Assembly: GCA_017614505.1 (NCBI GenBank)
Contig: JAGABT010000001.1
Coordinates: forward strand, 64,515-128,514
Length of the DNA stretch: 64,000 nt
Reading direction: 5' to 3'
Source of the DNA: Selenomonadaceae bacterium
Lineage (GTDB): Bacteria > Bacillota > Negativicutes > Selenomonadales > Selenomonadaceae
Within the stretch, counting starts at the first letter, position 1, and the number at the start of each line of letters is the position of its first letter. A model generated the notes under the pieces. The model saw nothing but the letters and a program-made list of their open reading frames with translations, searched no databases and had not been told where the DNA came from. A program made the translations under genes and the position numbers. Positions 42,901-49,240 of the stretch are shown here, one piece after another.

Positions 42901-45251
42901 TCCAGAATTTCTTCGGGCGAATACGCGTCGACGCTGAGAAATTTACGGACTTCGCCGCCGTTTTTAAAGACCTGCTGCACTTCCTCCTTGAGGCTGTAGC
43001 GTTTAATCAAGAAGCTGTCGATTTTCTGAGCAGTTTCTTCGAGCTGAGCGCGGGCGGCGTTCAGGTTACTTTCGCTGTTGTCGCCGGAACCCTGCAGGCA
43101 ATCTGCAAAGGCGAGCCCGTTATTTTCCGCGAAAATATTGAAAATGCTGGCGAGTTTTTTCGCGGCGGGAAATTCCTTCAGCGCGAAGTTGGATTTATCG
43201 CCATTGAGCTGTTTCCAGAGCTGCTGAATCTGATAGCTTGCAGGATTAATCGGCGCGTAGAAATTTTTAATCGCCGCCGCTAAATTCAAGTAGTCAGCCC
43301 CGATATTAATCTTAGGCACTTCGATACCGCTCGTCCAGAAACTGTGGGTGTCGAAATCGTGGAGCGCGTTCAGCGTGACGGGGTCGTCGAGGATAAAGCC
43401 AATTTCGCGCGCCAAATCCTCAATCCAAATTTCGTTTTCGTTATCGGCGAAAAGGTCTTCCAGCGAGTGCAGCGCCAGCATTCCGCGACCGGTTTCGCCT
43501 TCCCTGAAAAGTTTGGTAACGGCTTTCAGCGAATCTGCGCGAAAAATATCTTCGGGCGTGGTTGGCGTTTCAACGGGCGGTTCAACGATGACGCTGGGTT
43601 TAAATTTAATTTCCGTGACGCCGGTTTCCGTTTCCGGCGGGTTGCTGAAAATATCTTCGCTGCCGTCGCCGGTATCAATCGTGACGGTCTGTTCATCGGC
43701 AGGCGGAGCGATTTTTTCTCTGGGGTTGAAAAATTCGTCGAGCGTGCCTAGGTCGATTTGATTGCCGTCCTTGTCCAGCAGCCCGTCCCAGGTGAACACA
43801 AGGAATTTGACTTTTTTGAGCTTAATGGTCTCAAAAATTTTGAGCCAGGCGATGTCGTCCTTGCTTAGCGCGAGGATAATGACGGCTTTAAGGTCGGTGC
43901 CGGCTTCAAGTTCCTGTTCGACGATTAGACGAAATGACGCGGAGTGAATTGCCCAGCTTTCGCCGAGGAGAATCAGCGAGAATATAAGTACGACGCCGGA
44001 TTTTTCCGTTTCGTCGAAGAAATTTGCGCGGGCGAAAGGTACTAGCGAGCCGTAGGGGAATCGTACCTTTAGACTGTTGCGGAGGCGCATTTCGTAATGA
44101 GCGAGCATTGAAATTTTCAGCGACTCGACCATAGCGACGAAGTAATATCTGCCGCTGCTCTTGGGCGGAGTACGCTTCAAGTGGCGGAAACAAAGTTCGA
44201 CGCCGAAATCGTTGAGGAAATAAAATTCCATTCCGCGCCAGGTAACTTTGTCGACGATGCCCCAGTTAAAAAGTTTTTCGCAGAACGCGTTGAAGTCGGG
44301 AATTTTTTTGTTGAACTTGCCGCCGCTGAAAATGCCGCTGGGGTCTTCCCTGAAAAAAATTCTGGTGTTAATCAGCAGTTCGACGAGCGCGTTAGAATCG
44401 GAATTGCCGAGCGTTTCGCGGATTTTGTTTCTGAACGCCTTGACGCTGGTTTTTTTGTTATCGGGCGCCTCCTCGATTGTGAAATTTTTTCTTTCGATTA
44501 GTGCGAGCGATAAGTCAGGTTTCGGCACTGCCTTTTCAAGTTTTTTCAGCACGTCGGTGACTGTGCGCTTATTCGGTACTGGCGGGGTATTTGGCACCTG
44601 TGGCGCGGGAATTTTTTCTTTTACTTCGTTCGGTTTAGGTTTTTGCGGCTGCGCTTTTGGCTTTTTGAAGTGCAAAATTCGGCGCATGACTGCCATTGTG
44701 ATAAGCGGCGTATCGGAAAAGTTGTCGTGGATTTTGAGGAAATCTTCTTCGGAAAGTTCCTCGCTTTTGCTGGCGTTTTCGATAACTTCCGTGAGCAGGA
44801 CAAACTTTTTAGCGAGGCTGGCAAGGTGATTGGGTTCGGTACTGCCCGCCCTGCTTTTGAGTTCCTCGGCTTTATCCTGAACTTTTTTAACGGCGTCGAG
44901 AATGTTGGGCGATTCGGAATCAACAGCGAGTGTGGAAATTCTGTCCAGGATTTTAGTAATTTTTTCGAGCTTGCAGTTTTGCTCAAGGGTAATAAGGCGC
45001 TTATCAAGCACATCAAGTTTTTTGGAACTTGCCGCCGCCTTCATCTGTTCCACCGAGAAAAATTCCTGTTGTGCGCCTAAGATTTGCTTAAGCAGCTGGT
45101 GTACTTCGTCTGAATCGGCGTCGATGAACATTCCCTTTTCGATTGAGCTGGCAATTTCTGTAAGGATTGGTTTCAGCTGCCAGCGCGAATCGTTCATCTG
45201 CTCGAATAATTTTCGCAGTTTTTCCAGCGCGTCCGAGTTTAAATTCTCCAT
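39975..45251 (-). CDS. Giant P-loop ATPase (STAND/AAA_16-like) of unknown function
   Basis: 1758 residues. The C-terminal ~370 residues form a STAND-like ATPase: FIGRSEELDKIRDM, Walker A VYGGRQLGKSALL (Lys1416), Walker B KLILLLDESDAFL (Asp1498), FKFVLAGLHKVIRF, then a winged-helix-like end. Upstream are a helical N-terminus with coiled-coil character (1-200), a Pro/Lys-rich linker (about 200-235), an alpha/beta domain (about 270-515), an acidic linker, a long helical region (about 575-1230), and an alpha/beta domain before the ATPase (FGTEIFSKGLEIIYLG, KICLIDSALPLPDRRKLA). No effector nuclease motif was found. It heads a four-gene overlapping operon; the size and plan suggest a sensor or scaffold, perhaps in anti-phage defence (inference). 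Confidence 0.85.
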   Translation of the reverse strand: MENLNSDALEKLRKLFEQMNDSRWQLKPILTEIASSIEKGMFIDADSDEVHQLLKQILGAQQEFFSVEQMKAAASSKKLDVLDKRLITLEQNCKLEKITKILDRISTLAVDSESPNILDAVKKVQDKAEELKSRAGSTEPNHLASLAKKFVLLTEVIENASKSEELSEEDFLKIHDNFSDTPLITMAVMRRILHFKKPKAQPQKPKPNEVKEKIPAPQVPNTPPVPNKRTVTDVLKKLEKAVPKPDLSLALIERKNFTIEEAPDNKKTSVKAFRNKIRETLGNSDSNALVELLINTRIFFREDPSGIFSGGKFNKKIPDFNAFCEKLFNWGIVDKVTWRGMEFYFLNDFGVELCFRHLKRTPPKSSGRYYFVAMVESLKISMLAHYEMRLRNSLKVRFPYGSLVPFARANFFDETEKSGVVLIFSLILLGESWAIHSASFRLIVEQELEAGTDLKAVIILALSKDDIAWLKIFETIKLKKVKFLVFTWDGLLDKDGNQIDLGTLDEFFNPREKIAPPADEQTVTIDTGDGSEDIFSNPPETETGVTEIKFKPSVIVEPPVETPTTPEDIFRADSLKAVTKLFREGETGRGMLALHSLEDLFADNENEIWIEDLAREIGFILDDPVTLNALHDFDTHSFWTSGIEVPKINIGADYLNLAAAIKNFYAPINPASYQIQQLWKQLNGDKSNFALKEFPAAKKLASIFNIFAENNGLAFADCLQGSGDNSESNLNAARAQLEETAQKIDSFLIKRYSLKEEVQQVFKNGGEVRKFLSVDAYSPEEILEFCQQFTDADLNQLVRDSSANVDEKIFSEKKIENYIEKIGGRTLVKSILRDREGFNDKINRTMLVQLMAKILAALTDYVHARKKFDASGSGAKPSAPVDKALEILDELKSQLPAVSDRTTLGQIIFRAFVENLGRKLRGENTLLSYRACLLGSKYIELENDLPVTNSFGVEEFSLRNRVENFEAELDGKSFAENLQNAYDTAIQNYDFGIWQCLSRHFKQQSKLTDEDSFERSVERQIQRTYDNFLNDLELARTYSRITDQKKIDEYSKVVAAAREHFAYTKNAGLFQRFIAACNKAIDDASQTQSSALTERLGKLEENLRSNLNEGETLETRYKLISEVRHQIALRNFTVAEDYMNRIEREGGSLLTNLDLMDSDLATLEDFIDKYEVLFHDIINARGSVEGAYMQRKHISSGRGVNRETQDALAFARGWQGIHSGQNNAIEFSIIEILKHLGYDGKISAQNVNDLNRKSYTVSFSSPIHARTSYPHPFTVFGTEIFSKGLEIIYLGANRSPDNIAKVLSDMTMADRGKICLIDSALPLPDRRKLAKAFKLDVNLKNILVIDQVMALYLTQFDDANRGKRMLQAALPFARVQPYTSRGVLAPEMFIGRSEELDKIRDMTGPVFVYGGRQLGKSALLRQVKNLEHNPALLSYAFFIDLKDLDSTRALQRIVLELQGAKLIGQVESWEDFSLEMHKLLSGQLRGVEEPKKLILLLDESDAFLSDDDTENAINVFRRLFVEFSGKFKFVLAGLHKVIRFEKNSSFGNLNHISVLPFRTPDAMELFLKPMSYLGFQVEDESLISAILSHTNYYPGLIQYYCQMLVESVKTNYQNRNFDATKNPPYMLDNNYLKNMLGNGDFQKEIKQRFQDTLAVVDDNYYEILALAVAWICYEHDDRPVSVDLMQIRDVCFGIEKITRLSDENLLGMLDEMVSLNLFRRVGDKFEFNRYSFRHMLGTAVEVGEKLDSFVAKAEGGAS

Positions 45252-45387
45252 CGGAAACCCTCCTTAAAATTTTATAAAATAAATATTTGACGCTTGCTAA
45301 AAAAAACCTGCCCACGTCTTGACTTGCTTTAACGGCGCGTTCGGTATATACTACGCGTGCAAAAAAATTTTTTCTGGAGGGAGTTTT

Positions 45388-45774
45388 ATGAGAAAGCGCC
45401 ACATTATTGAAGACGACGAAGAAATTTATATTCCCGATATTGGCGACACCGACGAGGAAATTGACATTCACGGGCAGTATCCGCGCTCTAATGCAGGAAT
45501 TGCGCTTGACTGGTCGCCGCTGGAGCAGCAAATTTTCGACCTGCTTTTCCTGAACCGTTTCGCGAAATACGACCGCGAAGTTCTGGACGAGGCGGCTAAG
45601 GAAGTCATTCACCTCGTCAAAACGTTCAAGTCGCACGAAATTGCGCGCATTGCGTCTATCGCGCTGATGTCGTTCCAGCTTTCCGAATCCGAGGGAAAAT
45701 CTTTCGAGGAAGAATACAAAAATTACAAGGACTACATTCGCAAGCACCCCGAAGATGCCGAAGAAGTGAGGTAA
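45388..45774 (+). CDS. Small acidic protein of unknown function
   Basis: 128 residues from ATG 45388 (GGAGGG upstream). The first ~35 residues are very acidic (IIEDDEEIYIPDIGDTDEEI); the rest is predicted helical (LEQQIFDLLFLNRFAKYDREVL, IARIASIALMSFQLSES). No motif recognised. Divergent from the giant ATPase gene and ten bases before rfbD, so it may be co-transcribed with rfbD. Confidence 0.7.
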   Translation: MRKRHIIEDDEEIYIPDIGDTDEEIDIHGQYPRSNAGIALDWSPLEQQIFDLLFLNRFAKYDREVLDEAAKEVIHLVKTFKSHEIARIASIALMSFQLSESEGKSFEEEYKNYKDYIRKHPEDAEEVR

Positions 45775-45783
45775 CGCCGCGCG

Positions 45784-46626
45784 ATGATTTTAGTTACAGG
45801 AACTACGGGGCAGCTGGGACACGACGTTATTCGCGAACTGGAACGGCGCGGCGAAGATTTTTTGGGAACGACGCGCGCGGAAATTAATCTTGCTGACCCC
45901 GACGCCGCTAAGAAATTTATCCTTGAGAAAAAGCCCGACGCCGTGATTCACTGCGCCGCCTATACCGCCGTCGATAAGGCTGAATCCGAGGCGGAACTTG
46001 CGCTGACAGTCAACGGGCTCGCCACGCGCAAAATCGCTGAAGCCTGCCGCGATATTGGCGCCAAAATGCTTTACCTGAGCACTGATTATGTTTTCGGCGG
46101 CGACAGCCACATTCCCTACGAAATTCACGACGAAAAAAATCCCGTCAACGTCTACGGCAGGAGCAAACTCCTCGGCGAAGATTCGGTTATCGCCGTGCTG
46201 AAAAATTATTTCGTCGTGCGGATAAGCTGGGTTTTCGGCGCCAACGGGAAAAATTTTGTTAAGACCATGCTCAATCTCGCCGATAAACATAAAAAACTGC
46301 GCGTCGTCAATGACCAGGTTGGCAGCCCGACTTATACCGCTGACCTTGCGCCTCTGCTCGTTGATATGATTCACAGCGACAAATTCGGGATTTACCACGC
46401 AACGAATGAAAAATTCTGCAGCTGGGCGGAATTTGCGGAGGAAATTTTTAAGCAGGCTGGCAAAAATGTCGAAGTCGAGAAAATTTCTACTGCCGATTAT
46501 CCTACGCCGGCTAAGCGTCCGTTCAATTCGCGCCTCAGCAAAAAAAGTCTCGACGACGCAGGTTTTAACCGCCTGCCTCCGTGGGAAGACGCTGTTCGCA
46601 GATTTTTACTTGAACTAAGCGCATAA
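45784..46626 (+). CDS. rfbD: dTDP-4-dehydrorhamnose reductase
   Basis: 280 residues: SDR Rossmann start ILVTGTTGQLGHDVIRELE, active-site YGRSKLLGE (Tyr-x3-Lys), STDYVFGGD, and RPFNSRLSKKSLDDAGF near the end. It reduces dTDP-4-keto-rhamnose to dTDP-L-rhamnose for LPS or wall glycans. The other rfb genes (A, B, C) are not in this window. Repeat copy B begins six bases after its stop. Confidence 0.93.
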   Translation: MILVTGTTGQLGHDVIRELERRGEDFLGTTRAEINLADPDAAKKFILEKKPDAVIHCAAYTAVDKAESEAELALTVNGLATRKIAEACRDIGAKMLYLSTDYVFGGDSHIPYEIHDEKNPVNVYGRSKLLGEDSVIAVLKNYFVVRISWVFGANGKNFVKTMLNLADKHKKLRVVNDQVGSPTYTADLAPLLVDMIHSDKFGIYHATNEKFCSWAEFAEEIFKQAGKNVEVEKISTADYPTPAKRPFNSRLSKKSLDDAGFNRLPPWEDAVRRFLLELSA

Positions 46627-46631
46627 AGGGG

Positions 46632-46732
46632 GGCGCCCACGGACGGGCGCCTTGTGAGCGCCGGTCGCCGGATGCGACCGCAGCGAACGAGCTTTCTTTG
46701 GTTACTTTCTTTGGCGGCTCAAAGAAAGTAAC
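46632..46732 (-). repeat. Structured intergenic repeat, copy B (reverse orientation)
   Basis: Reading the minus strand: H1 GTTACTTTCTTT (46732-46721) with AAAGAAAGTAAC (46712-46701), linker CCAAAGAAAGC, H2 CGGTCGC (46680-46674) with GCGACCG (46668-46662) and loop ATCCG, H3 GGCGCCC (46651-46645) with GGGCGCC (46638-46632) and loop GTCCGT. H1 is the longest perfect stem of the four copies (12 bp). The element lies between rfbD and the cupin gene; an open frame through it (from 46698) falsely lengthens the cupin protein. Confidence 0.85.
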
Positions 46733-46763
46733 AATCAACATACAATTTACAGGAGGGTTTAAT

Positions 46764-47111
46764 ATGGCTTTAATCGAGAGCAAGACCGTCACTGCGAAAA
46801 ACCGCTTCGACGGCAAGGGCGAAATTTACATCACGCACCTGCTGACGCCTGCTGAAATGGTCGGGCAGTGCGGAATGTTCGCCAAAGTTGTCATACCGCC
46901 TGGCTCGTCAATGGGCGTTCACCAGCACACGGGCAATTCCGAAACTTACCATATTCTGCAGGGTACGGCGCAATACACCGACGGCGACGAAACCTGCACC
47001 GTCAAGGCTGGCGATACCACTTTCTGCGCGGACGGCGCATTCCACGGCATCGAAAATACCGGCAGCGAAGATTTGATTTTTATCGCACTCATTATCAAAA
47101 CGCCCGCTTAA
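46764..47111 (+). CDS. Single-domain cupin protein
   Basis: 115 residues from ATG 46764, with AGGAGGG upstream. The cupin motif 1 is VVIPPGSSMGVHQHTGNSETYHILQG and motif 2 DGAFHGIENTG; the metal-binding His/Glu set (H-x-H, E, H) is complete. Small cupins bind metals and include isomerases and dioxygenases; the substrate is unknown. It is a single gene ended by a long-stem terminator. Confidence 0.85.
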   Translation: MALIESKTVTAKNRFDGKGEIYITHLLTPAEMVGQCGMFAKVVIPPGSSMGVHQHTGNSETYHILQGTAQYTDGDETCTVKAGDTTFCADGAFHGIENTGSEDLIFIALIIKTPA

Positions 47112-47133
47112 ACCGACGCCAGAATTTCTCATG

Positions 47134-47185
47134 CGCCATCAACCAGAAATTTTGATTCGCAAAAGTTGATGGCGTATTTATTTTT
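47134..47185 (+). terminator. Long-stem terminator after the cupin gene
   Basis: CGCCATCAAC (47134-47143) pairs perfectly with GTTGATGGCG (47165-47174) across a 21-base loop, followed by a T-rich tract (TATTTATTTTT). Confidence 0.65.
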
Positions 47186-47259
47186 CACGCGGCAGATAAC
47201 AGAACTCATTTGTTTTTCATTTTATTATGCTAAACTCAAACTTCCAGGAGGTGGAGTCT

Positions 47260-48498
47260 ATGCTAGATAAGGTAATAAAATTTTTTATCGTGCTGACGTT
47301 CGTCATAGCGGGCGGTGCGCTCTTGCGGCTGGCAACTCCGTGGATGGCGACATTAATCACAACGGAATTTTTTCAGGTCGAAATTGGAATTTTTCAGCTG
47401 ACACTCGCCGGACTGATTTGTATTTTGATTGGCGCAATTCTGGGCGGGATTGGAGGCTGGCTGGTATCGCCGTTTTTTATTCGCTGGCTGAAGATTTTTA
47501 CTTCGTTCGTCGAAAAGCAGCTCAGCAAAATGCCGATTAACGACGTTATTGCGGGCGCTTTTGGGCTGGCTATTGGACTTATAATCGCGGATTTACTGGG
47601 CAATGCTTTTTCGCGAATCCCTGGCGTTGGAAATTATATCCCCATTGCATTCAGCATCGTGCTTGGCTATCTGGGTATTCGTTTGACGATAACGAAGCGC
47701 AAAGAGCTGGCAGGTACGCTTGATTTTATTCCGCGCGCGATTAAAGAAGCCATACGCAACCGCGAAGAGAGCCGCGCCGCTAAACGCGCTAAGGAAAACG
47801 CCGCCGCTGAAGTCGAGGCTGAAATTTCTGACGAGCCTTCCGAAGAAAAATCCGAGGCGGCGCCCAAAGTTAATCTGGTCAAGGCGAAGGCTAAGGCGGA
47901 GCCGGAAAAAAATTACAAGCTGCTCGATACCAACGTTATAATCGACGGGCGCATTGCCGACATTTGCAAGACGGGATTTCTCGAAGGGAAACTTTTAATT
48001 CCGGTTTTCGTGCTTGAGGAACTTCAGCACATCGCCGATTCGCCGGATAATCTGCGTCGGGTGCGCGGCAGGCGCGGGCTTGACGTTTTGCAGAAAATCC
48101 GCGAAGATTCGCCGCTTGAAGTGGAAGTTATGAACGTTGACTTCGAAGATATTCACGAAGTTGATTCCAAACTCGTCCGGCTGGCGCAGAAGGTCGGCGG
48201 CAAAATTATCACCAACGATTTCAACCTGAACAAAGTCGCCCAGCTGCGCGGCGTCGAAGTGCTCAACATTAACGACCTTTCCAATGCCGTCAAAGCCGTG
48301 GTTATCCCAGGCGAGACGATGAAAGTTCAAGTCGTCCGCGACGGCAAGGAACCTGGGCAGGGCGTTGCGTACCTCGACGACGGCACGATGATTGTTATCG
48401 AGAACGGACACAGGTATTTGAGCCGGACAATTTCCGTGGAAGTCACGTCGGCGCTGCAAACTTCCGCCGGAAGAATGATTTTCGCTAAACCGCGCTGA
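47260..48498 (+). CDS. YacL-like membrane protein with PIN and TRAM domains
   Basis: 412 residues from ATG 47260 (AGGAGGTGG upstream). Four membrane segments occupy residues ~5-135. A charged linker follows, then a PIN nuclease-fold domain (LLDTNVIIDGRIADICKTG, FVLEELQHIAD, RRGLDVLQKI, IITNDFNLNKVA) with its acidic residues, and a C-terminal TRAM domain (GETMKVQVVRDGKEPGQGVAYLDDGTMIVIE). The plan is that of B. subtilis YacL, whose role is not well defined; RNA binding or cleavage at the membrane is inferred. Confidence 0.92.
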   Translation: MLDKVIKFFIVLTFVIAGGALLRLATPWMATLITTEFFQVEIGIFQLTLAGLICILIGAILGGIGGWLVSPFFIRWLKIFTSFVEKQLSKMPINDVIAGAFGLAIGLIIADLLGNAFSRIPGVGNYIPIAFSIVLGYLGIRLTITKRKELAGTLDFIPRAIKEAIRNREESRAAKRAKENAAAEVEAEISDEPSEEKSEAAPKVNLVKAKAKAEPEKNYKLLDTNVIIDGRIADICKTGFLEGKLLIPVFVLEELQHIADSPDNLRRVRGRRGLDVLQKIREDSPLEVEVMNVDFEDIHEVDSKLVRLAQKVGGKIITNDFNLNKVAQLRGVEVLNINDLSNAVKAVVIPGETMKVQVVRDGKEPGQGVAYLDDGTMIVIENGHRYLSRTISVEVTSALQTSAGRMIFAKPR

Positions 48499-48511
48499 AT
48501 GGTAGTGAGCC

Positions 48512-49093
48512 ATGGGAAAAATAAGTTTAATCGCAATAGGCTCTTCGACGGGCGGCGTGGAAGCGCTGTCGGAGATTCTGCCCAGGCTGCACCCGCCGCT
48601 CCCGCCAATCGTCATAGTCCAGCACATACCGCCGGATTTTTCGCGCATGTTCGCCGACAGAATTAACCGCGAATGTTTCCTGACAGTCAAGGAAGGCGAG
48701 AACGGCGAGTTTATCCGCGAAAATTTTGCGTACATTGCGCCTGGCGGCTTGCACATGAAAGTTTGCAGGTACGGCGGCGAGCGACTGCAACTGCGCTGTT
48801 TTATGGCGCCGCCGGTACATTCCTGCAGACCGGCAGTTGACGTACTTTTCAAATCTGTCGCCGAGGAAGTCGGGGCGTCAGCGCTGGGCGTAATTCTCAC
48901 GGGAATTGGCAAAGACGGCGCGGCGGGATTGCTGGAAATGCGTCAGAAAGGCGCGGTCACGCTGGGGCAGGACAAAGAATCTTCCATCGTCTACGGTATG
49001 CCACGCTCCGCCTTCGAAATTGGTGCCGTCGAAAGACAAATTCCGCTTGGCGGTATGGCGCTGGCAATTTCCGCTATCGCCCACAAAAATTAA
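48512..49093 (+). CDS. Stand-alone CheB methylesterase domain protein
   Basis: 193 residues covering only the CheB C-terminal catalytic domain: IGSSTGGVEAL (Ser12), VIVQHIPPDFSRMFADRI (His38), VILTGIGKDGAAGLL (Asp135). CheB removes methyl or amide groups from chemoreceptors; the receiver domain that normally controls it is absent, and no other chemotaxis gene lies nearby. It starts 13 bases after the YacL-like gene. Repeat copy C follows its stop. Confidence 0.9.
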   Translation: MGKISLIAIGSSTGGVEALSEILPRLHPPLPPIVIVQHIPPDFSRMFADRINRECFLTVKEGENGEFIRENFAYIAPGGLHMKVCRYGGERLQLRCFMAPPVHSCRPAVDVLFKSVAEEVGASALGVILTGIGKDGAAGLLEMRQKGAVTLGQDKESSIVYGMPRSAFEIGAVERQIPLGGMALAISAIAHKN

Positions 49094-49106
49094 TCAATAA
49101 AAAGAA

Positions 49107-49232
49107 GCGCCCCATGGATGGGGCGCCTGCGCGGCTTGCGTAGCAAGGCGTGCTTTCTTAGCGCCATTCGCCGGATGCGAATGCAGCGGGCAATTTTCTT
49201 TGCCAGCGTTTCTTTTTTTAAAAGAAATGCTG
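49107..49232 (-). repeat. Structured intergenic repeat, copy C (reverse orientation)
   Basis: On the minus strand: H1 CAGC-TTTCTTTT/AAAAGAAA-GCTG (49232-49204), linker GCAAAGAAAAT, H2 CATTCGC (49183-49177) with GCGAATG (49171-49165) and loop ATCCG, an extra hairpin CTTGC/GCAAG (49135-49147), and H3 GCGCCCC (49126-49120) with GGGGCGC (49113-49107) and loop ATCCAT, then TTCTTTTT. It fills the gap between the convergent cheB-like and dnaE genes, just after the dnaE stop, and H3 with its T-tract can serve as the dnaE terminator. Confidence 0.85.
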
Positions 49233-49240
49233 ATAAAAAT

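Noticed and set aside
49107..49126. CRISPR-like or attC-like reading of the dispersed repeats
   Set aside because: Copies are far apart, not arrayed with spacers, and no cas or integrase gene is present; a dispersed structured element fits better.
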